Shown: in pieces, positions 8,457-16,497 of the stretch
How the letters are laid out: each line of letters starts with the position of its first letter
Position numbering within the stretch: the first letter of the stretch is position 1
Assembly: GCA_028688015.1 (NCBI GenBank)
Contig: JAQTZB010000001.1
Span: forward strand, 351,663-415,662
Source: Elusimicrobiales bacterium
Lineage (GTDB): Bacteria > Elusimicrobiota > Elusimicrobia > Elusimicrobiales > UBA9959
Reading direction: 5' to 3'
DNA: 64,000 bases
Program-made: the position numbers and the translations under genes
Notes under the pieces: generated by a model
Database searches by the model: none
What the model saw: the letters and a program-made list of their open reading frames with translations, nothing else
What the model was told of the DNA's origin: nothing

Positions 8457-9377
8457 ATGCCGATATTACCCATACTTGAAGGTCTCCTCCTCAGCCTGCT
8501 GCTCGCGGCCCCGGCCGCGGCGCAGGACTACAAGGAAGTCTCTGAGGACGATTACAAACAGATGATGGAGCAGGCCATGAAGTCCGGCACCTACTCCCAG
8601 GCCCAATCACAGGCCTGGGACGCCCGCCTGAAGGTGGTCTCCGGCACCGTCCTTGTTAAGACCGTGGACAGCGAAGACTGGATCAAGGTGACCGGCGAGG
8701 TCCCGCTGGAACCCAACGACGGGGTTAAAACTTCGGCGGACGGCCTGGCAGAGGTCTACATCGACGACAAGGGCGTGATCTCCCTGAACCGCAGCACCGA
8801 GTTGGAGATCTCCTCGCTGGACCAGGAGGACTCGGTCCTTTCTCTGGCGTTCGGTTCGCTGGTGGCCAAGATCAGGCATTTCCTCAACGACAAGCAGAAG
8901 TTCCAGGTGCGCACTCCCACCGCGGTCTGCGCTATCCGCGGCACCGAGTTCGCCGTGGAGTATTCGCAGATGAGCAAAGAGTCGGGCGTGGGCGTGTTCG
9001 ACGAAGGCCGTGTCGCGGTGACGCAGTCCGACGACTCCGGGCCTACGGGGCAGGAATACCTGCTGGAGAAGAACACCGAGGTCATGTTCAATCCCTCGCA
9101 GAAGCGCTACCGCACCGTGCCGCTGTCGCGCATGGGGCGCCACCGCGGCGTGCTGACCGGGGTGCGCAAGCGCCTGCTGGCGCTGAAGGGCTGGAAGCCC
9201 CGTTCTTCCTCCCGCCGGGCCGAGCTGCGCGCCCTGGCACTGAAGCGCAAGGTCATGCGCAAAGATCTCGACAGCGGCAGGCCCGCGCCCAAGAAGAAGC
9301 TGCGCGGGGCCGTTAAGAAGCGCGCCGCCGCCAAAGCTAAGGGCAAACGCCAGGTGCGCCCCGCCTCCGACGAATGA
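8457..9377 (+). CDS. Exported FecR-domain protein
   Basis: 306 residues. An N-terminal signal peptide (LLLSLLLAAPAAAQ, cleavage near residue 22) is followed by a FecR domain at ~55-170: GTVLVKTVDSEDWIKVTG, then GVKTSADGLAEVYIDDKG and TPTAVCAIRGTEFAV. The last ~90 residues are very rich in Lys, Arg and Ala and could bind the cell wall, nucleic acid or membrane phosphates. There is no sigma factor or TonB receptor nearby, so classical Fe-citrate signalling is unlikely; periplasmic FecR-domain proteins of this kind are common in secreted-protein contexts. Overlaps thpR by 4 bp. Confidence 0.75.
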   Translation: MPILPILEGLLLSLLLAAPAAAQDYKEVSEDDYKQMMEQAMKSGTYSQAQSQAWDARLKVVSGTVLVKTVDSEDWIKVTGEVPLEPNDGVKTSADGLAEVYIDDKGVISLNRSTELEISSLDQEDSVLSLAFGSLVAKIRHFLNDKQKFQVRTPTAVCAIRGTEFAVEYSQMSKESGVGVFDEGRVAVTQSDDSGPTGQEYLLEKNTEVMFNPSQKRYRTVPLSRMGRHRGVLTGVRKRLLALKGWKPRSSSRRAELRALALKRKVMRKDLDSGRPAPKKKLRGAVKKRAAAKAKGKRQVRPASDE

Positions 9378-9931
9378 GGCTGTTCGTCGCTTCCTCTTTC
9401 GAGCCCGCCTTTACGGCGGGCCTGAAGGCGGCCGCGGACTACGCGCGGATCGCGGCCCCCAAGGGCGCCGTGAAATGGGTGGAGCCCGGGAATTTTCACC
9501 TGACCTACGCCTTTCTGGGCGACCTGGGGCAGGAGGGCGCCGAGACCGCCAAAAGCGGGATAGAAGCGGGGCTGGCGGGGCTAAAGCCCTTTACGCTGGC
9601 GATGGGCGGCTTCGGGGTCTTTCCCTCGGCGCGCCGGCCGCAGGTGCTGTGGGTGGGTATCGGAGAAGGCGCGCCTCTGCTGCGGGAGCTGGCGGCCAGG
9701 TTGGGCGCCGGCCTGGCGGCGGCGGGGCTGAACTTCGAGAACCGGTTCGAGCCGCACATCACGATAGGGCGGGTGAAGGACAGCCTGCCCGAGAGCTACC
9801 TGCGGCGCTTCGCGGATTATGTGCCGGCCCGGCGGACGGTCAGCCGGGTGGCCTCGGTAGAGCTGATGGAGAGTGTGCTGACTCCTGAAGGCCCTGTTTA
9901 CAGGCAGGTAGTTTCCTGCCCCCTCTTATGA
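9374..9931 (+). CDS. thpR: RNA 2',3'-cyclic phosphodiesterase (LigT/ThpR)
   Basis: 2H phosphoesterase that opens 2',3'-cyclic phosphates at RNA ends. Both catalytic H-x-T motifs are present: HLT in NFHLTYAFLG (~residue 41) and HIT in PHITIGRV (~130). 185 residues is the usual length. Start ATG at 9374 overlaps the stop of the FecR gene (ATGA), and its own stop overlaps mltG in the same way, so the three genes are translationally coupled. Confidence 0.93.
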   Translation: MRLFVASSFEPAFTAGLKAAADYARIAAPKGAVKWVEPGNFHLTYAFLGDLGQEGAETAKSGIEAGLAGLKPFTLAMGGFGVFPSARRPQVLWVGIGEGAPLLRELAARLGAGLAAAGLNFENRFEPHITIGRVKDSLPESYLRRFADYVPARRTVSRVASVELMESVLTPEGPVYRQVVSCPLL

Positions 9932-10902
9932 GGAAAATTAAAACCATAGCTATAACCGCCGCGCTGCTTTTCTGCGCGCTGTCGCTTTATTTTTTCTGGC
10001 CGGGCCGCCCGGTTAAGGTCTCCATCCCGGAAGGCGCCGGCGCCGGCAAGGTGGCGGCCGCGCTCAAGGCGCAGGACGTCATACTCAGTTCCACCTGGTT
10101 CCGCGTGCTGGTGAAGCTGACCGGCACCGGAAAGAAGCTGATGCCGGGAGAGTATGCCCTGCGCGAGCGCATGTCCGCGGAGGAGGCGCTGTGGAAGATG
10201 ACGCACAGCACCTACGTCAGCAGCATCCGCATCGTCCTGCCGGAGGGCTGGCGCATGGAGCAGGTCGCCGAGCGCCTGGAGGCCAACGGGGTCACTCCGG
10301 GGGATAAGTTCCTCGCGCTGGCGCGGGAGCAGAAACTGGAGGGATATTTGTTCCCCTCCACCTACAACCTGAAGAAAAATATGCCTCCCCAGGAAGTAAT
10401 TAATTTGCTAAAATTGGAATTCGACAGGCAGATACTGCCTTTGTTCTCTAAAGGTTTCCCTGAAAAGCTGGACGCGCGCAAAGTTGTGATCATCGCCTCC
10501 ATAGTGGAGCGTGAGGCCATGGACGACAGCGAACGGCCCCTGATAGCGGCGGTTTATACCAATCGCTACCGCAGGGGGATGCCGCTCGAGGCGGACCCGA
10601 CCACGCAGTACGCCCTGGGCTATAACCAGTCTTACGGCTGGTGGAAGAAGGCCCTGACCTATAAGGACCTGAAGTTCAAGTCGCCGTATAACACCTACGT
10701 GGTGGGCGGCCTGCCGCCGGGTCCCATCTGCAATCCGGGCTACAATTCCATCGCCGCAGCCCTGGAGCCGGCCAACCTGGACGCGCTGTACTTCGTCGCG
10801 GACAGGAAAGGGAAGCACATTTTCAACGCCAACTTCGAAGAGCACAAGAAAGCCAAGCGCCGCGTTGAAGCGTTAGCCAAGGAAAGTTCCCAACCCCGGT
10901 AA
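9928..10902 (+). CDS. mltG: Endolytic murein transglycosylase MltG
   Basis: Cuts nascent peptidoglycan glycan strands and so sets strand length. One N-terminal membrane helix (residues ~6-24), a LysM-like region, then the YceG catalytic domain: EGYLFPSTYNL, ASIVEREA with catalytic Glu194, LEADPTTQYALG, and PYNTYVVGGLPPGPICNPG. 324 residues, normal length. Last protein gene of the ppdK operon; 4 bp after its stop begin tRNA-like sequences. No obvious terminator separates it from the tRNA region, so processing of a joint transcript is possible. Confidence 0.95.
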   Translation: MRKIKTIAITAALLFCALSLYFFWPGRPVKVSIPEGAGAGKVAAALKAQDVILSSTWFRVLVKLTGTGKKLMPGEYALRERMSAEEALWKMTHSTYVSSIRIVLPEGWRMEQVAERLEANGVTPGDKFLALAREQKLEGYLFPSTYNLKKNMPPQEVINLLKLEFDRQILPLFSKGFPEKLDARKVVIIASIVEREAMDDSERPLIAAVYTNRYRRGMPLEADPTTQYALGYNQSYGWWKKALTYKDLKFKSPYNTYVVGGLPPGPICNPGYNSIAAALEPANLDALYFVADRKGKHIFNANFEEHKKAKRRVEALAKESSQPR

Positions 10903-10906
10903 TCAC

Positions 10907-10921
10907 GGGAGTGTAGCTCAG
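10907..10921 (+). repeat. Fragment of tRNA 5' end
   Basis: GGGAGTGTAGCTCAG resembles the first 15 nt of the intact tRNA at 11047 (one mismatch), then stops at a T-run. It is the first of three tandem tRNA-like starts. Confidence 0.6.
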
Positions 10922-10926
10922 TTTTT

Positions 10927-11034
10927 GGGCGTGTAGCTCAGTCGGGAGAGCGCCCGCAGGGCGCTGGCGGCCAGCAGGCCGCCGAGCCCGAAGTGAGCAA
11001 CGAGGAGGTCGCAGGTTCGATCCCTCGAAGTCAG
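10927..11034 (+). pseudogene. Broken tRNA-Ala copy interrupted by a hairpin element
   Basis: The first 28 nt match the 5' half of the intact tRNA-Ala except for one base in the D loop. Then, in place of the seven anticodon-arm bases TCGTTCG, there are about 41 nt containing a perfect 7-bp hairpin (GGCGGCC, loop AGCA, GGCCGCC; 10966-10983). The sequence returns to tRNA at CAACGAGGAGGTCGCAGG and keeps the T arm to 11024, but the 3' acceptor strand no longer pairs with GGGCGTG. A bacterial group I intron would be far longer, so I call it a pseudogene with an inserted repeat, not an intron-bearing gene. Confidence 0.65.
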
Positions 11035-11046
11035 TTAAACAGTTTT

Positions 11047-11122
11047 GGGCGTGTAGCTCAGTTGGGAGAGCGCCTCGTTCGCAACGAGGAGGTCGCAGGT
11101 TCGATCCCTGTCACGTCCACCA
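11047..11122 (+). tRNA. tRNA-Ala (anticodon CGC)
   Basis: 76 nt with encoded CCA. Acceptor strands GGGCGTG and CACGTCC pair with a G3:U70 wobble, the alanine identity element. D arm GCTCAGTTGGGAGAGC; anticodon arm CCTCG-TTCGCAA-CGAGG, giving anticodon CGC (codon GCG); T arm GCAGG-TTCGATC-CCTGT. A strong terminator hairpin begins within the CCA end. Confidence 0.95.
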
Positions 11123-11155
11123 ATTTAAAACCCCCGCAAGGGGGTTTTAAATTGG
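11120..11155 (+). terminator. Terminator after tRNA-Ala
   Basis: A 14- to 16-bp stem, AATTTAAAACCCCC / GGGGGTTTTAAATT with loop GCAA (122-153), shares its first bases with the tRNA CCA end. The lower stem is A/T and has TTTT inside the 3' arm. Confidence 0.8.
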
Positions 11156-11492
11156 TAACGCTGGCGAAATTGGCCGGTGGCTTGCGTTGCGAACGAGGCG
11201 CAGGAGCCAGCAGGCTCCGAGGACGAGTGAGCAACGAGGAGTGGGCTTTGCATCTCGCGTCGCCTCGGACACCGCAGTGCTCGCAGGTCCGACCCGCGCT
11301 GACTGGGTTCGCGGGGCCTGCCGTGGGCCCGGAACGCAAAACGCGCTCGGCCACACCGTGGCCTCGCTCATCATTCGCCCTCCGCGCTATGCAAGCGTCG
11401 GGCTCATGAAGGTTTTGCTAACCCGGTCCCACGGCACCCGCTCCAGGTTTTATGCTTTCTTCTCAAGTCCGCCTTTCCCTTGTATTCCCCCC
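11156..11492 (+). repeat. Non-coding stretch with second hairpin repeat and tRNA-derived pieces
   Basis: No convincing gene. At 11186-11201 the 16-mer GTTGCGAACGAGGCGC is the exact reverse complement of the tRNA anticodon region. It is followed by a 6-bp hairpin (GGAGCC, loop AGCA, GGCTCC; 11203-11218) and then by GTGAGCAACGAGGAG (11228-11242), which is also found in the broken tRNA copy at 10993-11007. At ~11281-11295 GCAGGTCCGACCCGC resembles a decayed tRNA T arm. The remainder to 11492 shows nothing I can name. Confidence 0.55.
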
Positions 11493-11498
11493 TATAAT
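11493..11498 (+). promoter_or_regulatory. Candidate -10 box for the 11557 gene
   Basis: TATAAT, 58 bp before the start codon; the -35 region (near 11470) is poor. Confidence 0.3.
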
Positions 11499-11556
11499 TT
11501 GTAAAAATCTAATAGGTCACGAAGTAAAATACGACGGCCGAGGGGCAGGAGAATTT

Positions 11557-12084
11557 ATGTCCGATTATTTCCCGCTGAAAGCGCAAACCCGCTACGAATA
11601 CAAATTCACCAGCACCGAGTTCGAAGGCGCCGCCAAGGTCTTCATCGATATCCTCGAGGTCAAGAAAAAGGGCGCCAAGACCGTGGCTCAGGCCAGGATG
11701 ATCTTCGAACTGCGCGACTCCCATACCACCGCGTACACCATCACCCGCGACGCCAAGTGGCTCACCACCGCCGACGGGGTCATCATAGGCGGCCGGCGCG
11801 AGTTCCCCCTGCCCGCCAAGGAAGGCTCCAAGTGGGACGAGTATCCCGACGCCAGCGAGGTGGTTTCCCTCTCCGACAAGGTTTCCATCAAGGCCGGCAA
11901 GTTCGCCAAGTGCATGAAGATCGTGACCATGCTCGCCGGCGGCGACTCCGGCAAGTCCGTGCGTTATTACGCTCCCGGCGTGGGCTATATCCTCGAGGAG
12001 TACAACGGAGAGGATAAGACCTGCGAACTGGAACTGCTTGCCGTGACCAAGGTGCCGGAAGAGAAGAAGAAGACCCGCAAATAG
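11557..12084 (+). CDS. Hypothetical protein, probable beta-rich fold
   Basis: 175 residues from ATG 11557, chosen over upstream in-frame codons because AGGAG (11547-11551) lies at the right distance. No signal peptide or membrane segment. It begins YFPLKAQTRYEYKFTSTEFEG and ends with KSVRYYAPGVGYILEEY, a pattern of alternating polar and hydrophobic residues found in small beta-barrel proteins of the DUF3108 or lipocalin-like kind whose C-terminal half reads 'GKFKDCLKI... YYAPGVG'. Single Cys residues near 128 and 163. Function unknown. Followed 38 bp later by asnS, so perhaps co-transcribed. Confidence 0.7.
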   Translation: MSDYFPLKAQTRYEYKFTSTEFEGAAKVFIDILEVKKKGAKTVAQARMIFELRDSHTTAYTITRDAKWLTTADGVIIGGRREFPLPAKEGSKWDEYPDASEVVSLSDKVSIKAGKFAKCMKIVTMLAGGDSGKSVRYYAPGVGYILEEYNGEDKTCELELLAVTKVPEEKKKTRK

Positions 12085-12122
12085 GCGGCCCCGTTTTACC
12101 GCACTTCACAGAGGCAACAACA

Positions 12123-13523
12123 ATGGCGCTTACCACCATAAAAGATCTCCTGGACAGCGCCGCCCCCTTCAGCGGGGCGGTAGCGCGCGGCTGGATAAAG
12201 ACCCGGCGCGACTCTAAGGTGATGTCCTTCGCCGAGCTCAATGACGGCTCCTGCCGCGGGAGCCTGCAGGTGATCTTCGCCCCGGACATGGGCGACTTCT
12301 CCGCCGTGCTGCCCCAGCTGGTGACCGGAGCCGCCGTGGAGATCAAGGGCGACCTGGTGGCCTCTCCCGCCGCCGGCCAGAAATACGAGCTGCAGGCCAA
12401 GGAAGTGAAGATCTACGGCGGCTGCGACCCGGAGAAATTCCCGATCCAGAAGAAGAAGACCTCCGACGAGTTCCTGCGCACCGTGGCGCACCTGCGCCCC
12501 CGCACCAACAAGTACGCGGCCATGCTGCGCATCCGCGCCGAGCTGGCGTACTCCGTCCATAAGTATTTTCACGACAACGGCTTTTTCTACGTCCACACCC
12601 CCATCATCACGGCCTCCGACGGCGAAGGCGCCGGGCAAATGTTCACGGCGACCACGCTGGACCTGGCCAAGCCCGAGGCGCTGCCCCGGAACGACAAGGG
12701 CGGGGTGGATTTTTCCAAGGAGCTGCTTGGCAAAAAGACCTACCTGACTGTGAGCGGCCAGCTGGAAGGCGAAAGCCTGGCCACCGCGCTGGGCAAGATC
12801 TACACCTTCGGTCCCACGTTCCGGGCCGAGAACTCCAACACCTACCGCCACGCCTCGGAATTCTGGATGATAGAGCCGGAGATGGCCTTCTACGAGCTGC
12901 AGGACGATATGGAGCTGGCCGAGGATTTCATCAAGTCCATCACCAAGAGCGTAATGGAGAAATGCCCCGCCGACCTGGAGCTGTTCGCCAAGTTCGTCGA
13001 GCCGGCGCTGATGGATAACCTGAAGAACATCACCGGGAACAAGTTCGAGCGGCTCGCTTACACCGACGCCGTCAAGCTGCTCGAGCCCGTCAACGACCGC
13101 TTCGACGTCAAAGTCAGCTGGGGCGTGGACCTGGCGAGCGAGCACGAGCGTTTCCTGGTGGAACATTATTTCAAGAAGCCTGTCATCCTTTACAACAAGC
13201 CCAAGGAAGCCGCCGCCTTCTACATGAAGCTCAACGACGACGGCAAGACCGTGCGCGGCATGGACGTACTGGTACCCCGCATCGGCGAGGTCATCGGCGG
13301 CAGCGAGCGCGAGAACCGCCTGGACGTGCTTGAGAAGAAGATGGCCGACGCCGGGATAGACCCGCTGCCCTACTGGTGGTACCTGGACCTGCGCCGCTTC
13401 GGCTCGGTGCCCCACTCCGGCTTCGGCCTTGGCTTCGAGCGCATGATGATGCTGGTGACCGGCATCGCAAATATCCGCGACGTGACCGCCTTCCCCCGCG
13501 TGCCGGGCTTCGCCGAGTTCTAG
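12123..13523 (+). CDS. asnS: Asparaginyl-tRNA synthetase
   Basis: Charges tRNA-Asn. N-terminal OB-fold anticodon-binding domain (residues ~15-110, VARGWIKTRRDSKVMSFAEL), then class II core: motif 2 FRAENSNTYRHASEFWMIEPE region and motif 3 GFGLGFERMMMLVTGIANIRD. YRHASEFWMIEPE and the overall 466-residue length point to AsnRS rather than AspRS, and aspS is present separately. GAGG at 12110-12113 serves as ribosome site. Ends at a bidirectional terminator facing the convergent gene at 13586. Confidence 0.95.
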   Translation: MALTTIKDLLDSAAPFSGAVARGWIKTRRDSKVMSFAELNDGSCRGSLQVIFAPDMGDFSAVLPQLVTGAAVEIKGDLVASPAAGQKYELQAKEVKIYGGCDPEKFPIQKKKTSDEFLRTVAHLRPRTNKYAAMLRIRAELAYSVHKYFHDNGFFYVHTPIITASDGEGAGQMFTATTLDLAKPEALPRNDKGGVDFSKELLGKKTYLTVSGQLEGESLATALGKIYTFGPTFRAENSNTYRHASEFWMIEPEMAFYELQDDMELAEDFIKSITKSVMEKCPADLELFAKFVEPALMDNLKNITGNKFERLAYTDAVKLLEPVNDRFDVKVSWGVDLASEHERFLVEHYFKKPVILYNKPKEAAAFYMKLNDDGKTVRGMDVLVPRIGEVIGGSERENRLDVLEKKMADAGIDPLPYWWYLDLRRFGSVPHSGFGLGFERMMMLVTGIANIRDVTAFPRVPGFAEF

Positions 13524-13536
13524 CCCGGACGGGCGC

Positions 13537-13569
13537 AAAAAAAGGCCGGGAGGAATCCCGGCCTTTTTC
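13537..13569. terminator. Bidirectional terminator
   Basis: GGCCGGGA (544-551), loop GGAA, TCCCGGCC (556-563), flanked by seven A on the left and five T on the right; serves asnS (+) and the gene ending at 13586 (-). Confidence 0.9.
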
Positions 13570-13585
13570 TTTAGGCGCTTGCGCG

Positions 13586-14125
13586 CTAAAGCTGCGTGCC
13601 CTTCAGGTAGTCCTCCAGGCCGCGCGCGATCTTGTAATTTTCCCCGTAATCGCACATCAGCGTGGGCAGCAGCGGCCCCGAAGTTATCCTGACCAGCGTC
13701 GGGGCGCCCGGCCTTTTCTCCAGGCGCACTTTGACGGAGTTGCCGAAAGTGGTGAAGTTGAACTTTGAGCGCGCCGCGGCCCTTCCCGCTTCCGCGTCGT
13801 TCTCCGTCAGGTCGAAGCCGCGCACTTTTTGCAGGTAATGAGTCACGGCGGCGAAGAGCCGGGCATATTCCAGCCCGCTCTCGAATTCGCGGGCCTGCTT
13901 GGTGGAGTAGAGGTCCCGCCCCTTCTCGCCGCCGGCCGCCCGCCGGACCTTCACTATCTGCGCCGTTCCCAGCACGGCGGCCATCGTGAGCCCGAACAGC
14001 AGGCCCGAAGAGATCGCGTTGATCAGGGCCTCCCGGAAGGGCATCAGCGTGAGGTCCGCGAAAAGCATGCCCAGGAAGAACAGGACCCCTGTCATGAAAA
14101 ATATTTTAAAGTAGGTTTTCAGCAT
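13586..14125 (-). CDS. Membrane protein of unknown function
   Basis: 179 residues. Two membrane helices near the N-terminus (~8-27 and ~34-56) are followed by a ~120-residue soluble cytoplasmic domain containing KQAREFESGLEYARLFAAVTHYL and a mixed alpha/beta C-terminal half (GNSVKVRLEKRPGAPTLVRITS). No family recognised. It lies 27 bp downstream of the MFS transporter gene on the same strand and is probably co-transcribed with it. Confidence 0.6.
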   Translation of the reverse strand: MLKTYFKIFFMTGVLFFLGMLFADLTLMPFREALINAISSGLLFGLTMAAVLGTAQIVKVRRAAGGEKGRDLYSTKQAREFESGLEYARLFAAVTHYLQKVRGFDLTENDAEAGRAAARSKFNFTTFGNSVKVRLEKRPGAPTLVRITSGPLLPTLMCDYGENYKIARGLEDYLKGTQL

Positions 14126-14152
14126 CTTGCCTCCGTGGGTTATTCTATTAAA

Positions 14153-15517
14153 TTAGGCGGCGCGCCGGCGCGCGAGCGAGGCCGCCACTCCCAGCGCAGC
14201 CAGGGCGGAGAAGAGCCAGACCGCCAGGCCGAAGGCGCGCTCCAGCCCGCCCACGTTCTCCGGCCCCAGCTTTATCCTCCCGATGAAGACGGAGAACAGC
14301 AGCGTCACCACGGCCATGCTGAACATCTGCCCCGTCACGCGCATGGTGGCCAGGGTCGCCGAGGCCACGCTGTAATAGCGTTTCTGCACCGACCCCATGA
14401 CGGCGTTGGTGTTGGGCGAGGCGAACAGCGCCAGGCCTAGCCCCAGCAGGGAGAGCCCGGAGATGATGCGCCAGAGCGGCAGGCCGGCGGAGGGCTCGGC
14501 GAAGAACAGCAGGGCCGCCGCGGTCAGGGCCATCCCCAGCGAGGCTATGACGCCCGGGTCGTGCCGGTCGGAAAGCCGGCCCGCCCACGGAGAGAAGGCC
14601 ACCATGAAAAGCGGCTGGAAGACCAGCACCAGGCCGGCCTTGCCCGGCGTGAGCCCGGCGGCGTACTGCAGGTGCAGGCTCAGCAGGAAGCCGGCCGCGA
14701 AGGTAGCGCTGTAGCTCAGCAAAGCGGCGAGGTTGGAGAACGCGAAAACCCTGTTCTCCAGGAACAAGCCGGCGTTAAGCACCGGGTGCGCGACCTTGGT
14801 CTCCCGCCACAGGAAAAGGGCGAGGGCGGCCGCCCCGGCGGCGGCGAAGGCCTTCCCCCCTGGCGCCGTTATCGAAGAAAGCCCGTACATCAGGGCGGCC
14901 AGCGAGGCCGCGTAAAGCAGGGCGCCGGCGATATCGAACTTTTCTCCCTCGGCCCCCTTCCATTCGGCCCCGGCCAGGCCTCGCCGGACGAGGAACAGCA
15001 CCAGCAGCCCCAGCGGCACGTTCAGCAGGAAGATGAGCCTCCACGAAGCGTGCTGCACCAGCAGGCCTCCGAGCGGCGGGCCCAGGGAGAGCCCCGTGTA
15101 CACGGCGGCCGAGACCCAGCCCAAAGCCTTGCCCCGCTTCTCCGGCGGGAACACGGAGGTCAGGATGGCTACGGAGGTGCCGAAGATCATGGAAGAGCCC
15201 AGCCCCTGCAGGGCGCGCGCGGCGAGCAGCTGCGCCGCGCTGCCTGCCAGGCCGCAGAGCAGCGAGGCCGCCGTGAAGACCACGAAGCCGGCCGTGAAGA
15301 CCTTTTTGCGGCCGAACAGGTCCGCGGCCCGGCCCATCGGTACCAGCAGCGCCGCCGAGGCCAGCAGGAAGGAGAGCGAGACCCAGCCCAGCGCCAGGGC
15401 GTCCAGCCCCAGCTCCGGGGCCATGGCCGGCAGGGCCACGTTTATCGACGAGAGGGTGAAAGGGGTGGAGAAGGAGGCCAGCACCGTTATCAGGAGCACA
15501 GTGTTCGGGTTGACCAT
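14153..15517 (-). CDS. MFS transporter, DHA2/EmrB-QacA type
   Basis: 454 residues with about 14 predicted membrane helices. The loop between helices 2 and 3 carries the MFS motif A (GRAADLFGRKKVF, ~62-74), and the helix 5 region has GPPLGGLLVQHASWRLIFLLN, the motif C and adjacent WRWIF-type sequence typical of drug:H+ antiporters of the DHA2 family. The substrate cannot be assigned. The start at 15517 faces the HD-domain gene with only 35 bp between the two start codons, so their promoters overlap. Confidence 0.85.
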   Translation of the reverse strand: MVNPNTVLLITVLASFSTPFTLSSINVALPAMAPELGLDALALGWVSLSFLLASAALLVPMGRAADLFGRKKVFTAGFVVFTAASLLCGLAGSAAQLLAARALQGLGSSMIFGTSVAILTSVFPPEKRGKALGWVSAAVYTGLSLGPPLGGLLVQHASWRLIFLLNVPLGLLVLFLVRRGLAGAEWKGAEGEKFDIAGALLYAASLAALMYGLSSITAPGGKAFAAAGAAALALFLWRETKVAHPVLNAGLFLENRVFAFSNLAALLSYSATFAAGFLLSLHLQYAAGLTPGKAGLVLVFQPLFMVAFSPWAGRLSDRHDPGVIASLGMALTAAALLFFAEPSAGLPLWRIISGLSLLGLGLALFASPNTNAVMGSVQKRYYSVASATLATMRVTGQMFSMAVVTLLFSVFIGRIKLGPENVGGLERAFGLAVWLFSALAALGVAASLARRRAA

Positions 15518-15552
15518 GGGTATATTCTATAATTTCTATAACCGGAGGTTTT

Positions 15553-16110
15553 ATGGAACGCGAACAAGCGCTGCAGCTGCTGAAAACCCACGTCAAGAGC
15601 GAGAACATGATCAAGCATTGCCTCGCCTCCGAGGCCGTGATGCGCTCCCTGGCCGCCCGGCTGGGCGGCGACCCGGAGCTCTGGGGCCTGGCCGGCCTGC
15701 TGCACGACATAGACGTAGAGCTGACTGCTGGAGACCTGGCGCGCCACACCCACGAGGCGGTGCGCATCCTGCAGGCGCACGGCCTGCCTGAAAACCTAGT
15801 CGAGGCTGTCAAACTCCACAACGAGGCGGCCCATCCGGGCAGAAAGCGCTCCGAGCTCTTCCACCGGGCGCTCGCCGCCGCCGAGACCGTGACCGGGCTG
15901 ATCACCGCCACCGCGCTGGTTTACCCCGACCGCAAGCTGGCCAGCGTCAAGGCCTCTTCCGTGACCAAGCGGATGAAGGATAAGCGCTTCGCGGCCTCGG
16001 TGGACCGCGGGATCATCATGGAATGCGAGACGATAGGCCTGAAGCTGGAAGAGTTCGTGGACCTTTCTCTGGGGGCGATGCGTGCTATTTCCGGAGACCT
16101 GGGGTTATAG
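15553..16110 (+). CDS. HD-domain phosphohydrolase
   Basis: 185 residues. HD motif in GLLHDIDVELTAGDLARHTHEA (residues ~54-75), with upstream His ~25 (MIKHC) and later HNEAAH as further metal ligands: a compact HDIG-type metal-dependent phosphohydrolase. Likely substrates are nucleotides or phosphate esters, but this cannot be settled. GGAGG lies 5 bp before the ATG. A TATAAT box at ~15528 could drive it. Its 3' end overlaps the convergent response-regulator gene by 6 bp. Confidence 0.8.
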   Translation: MEREQALQLLKTHVKSENMIKHCLASEAVMRSLAARLGGDPELWGLAGLLHDIDVELTAGDLARHTHEAVRILQAHGLPENLVEAVKLHNEAAHPGRKRSELFHRALAAAETVTGLITATALVYPDRKLASVKASSVTKRMKDKRFAASVDRGIIMECETIGLKLEEFVDLSLGAMRAISGDLGL

Positions 16111-16497
16111 GAGCCGCTGCTTGGGTACGGACTGTTTTCCCAGGACCTTCCGTATTTCCGCCTGCAATTTCTGCGCTTCATAGGGCTTGGGTACCAGTCC
16201 CGCCAGCTCTTGCCCCAGCTTCCTGCGGTGTATCTCGAACGAATCCAGCGCGGTGAAGGCGATTATCGGTATCCGTGCCGCGCCCGGAACCGACCGCAGG
16301 GCCGCTATCGCTTCTTCCGGCTTCATGTCGGGCAGGAGCAGGTCGAGCAGGATGAGGTCCGGCGCCTGCTTTTCCGCCGCTGCCGCCCCGCCGGCGGCGG
16401 TCAGCGAGGAATCCACCTCGAACCCCTGCTTTTTTAACCGCAGTTTTACCAGCTCGATGTGCTGCGGTTCATCGTCGATTATGAGTATCTTGGTCAT
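16105..16497 (-). CDS. Single-domain response regulator
   Basis: 130 residues: a receiver domain with the acidic pair in ILIIDDEPQ, the phospho-acceptor Asp in DLILLDLLLPD, the Thr of AFTALD and the Lys of PKPY. There is no output domain. Start ATG at 16497 was chosen because the protein then begins MTKILIIDDE as receivers do; it overlaps the 3' end of the kinase gene by 29 bp, so the pair is coupled and likely works together (phosphate acceptor or relay). Confidence 0.9.
   Translation of the reverse strand: MTKILIIDDEPQHIELVKLRLKKQGFEVDSSLTAAGGAAAAEKQAPDLILLDLLLPDMKPEEAIAALRSVPGAARIPIIAFTALDSFEIHRRKLGQELAGLVPKPYEAQKLQAEIRKVLGKQSVPKQRLL

Noticed and set aside
10927..11034. tRNA with an intron
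   Set aside because: The insert is far too short for a bacterial group I intron and the acceptor strands do not pair, so it is a broken copy.
11186..11242. CRISPR-like repeat
   Set aside because: Only two imperfect copies ~230 bp apart with no spacer array and no cas genes.
10993..11409. Plus-strand frame through the tRNA region
   Set aside because: Contains the tRNA gene and repeated tRNA pieces translated twice; not a protein gene.
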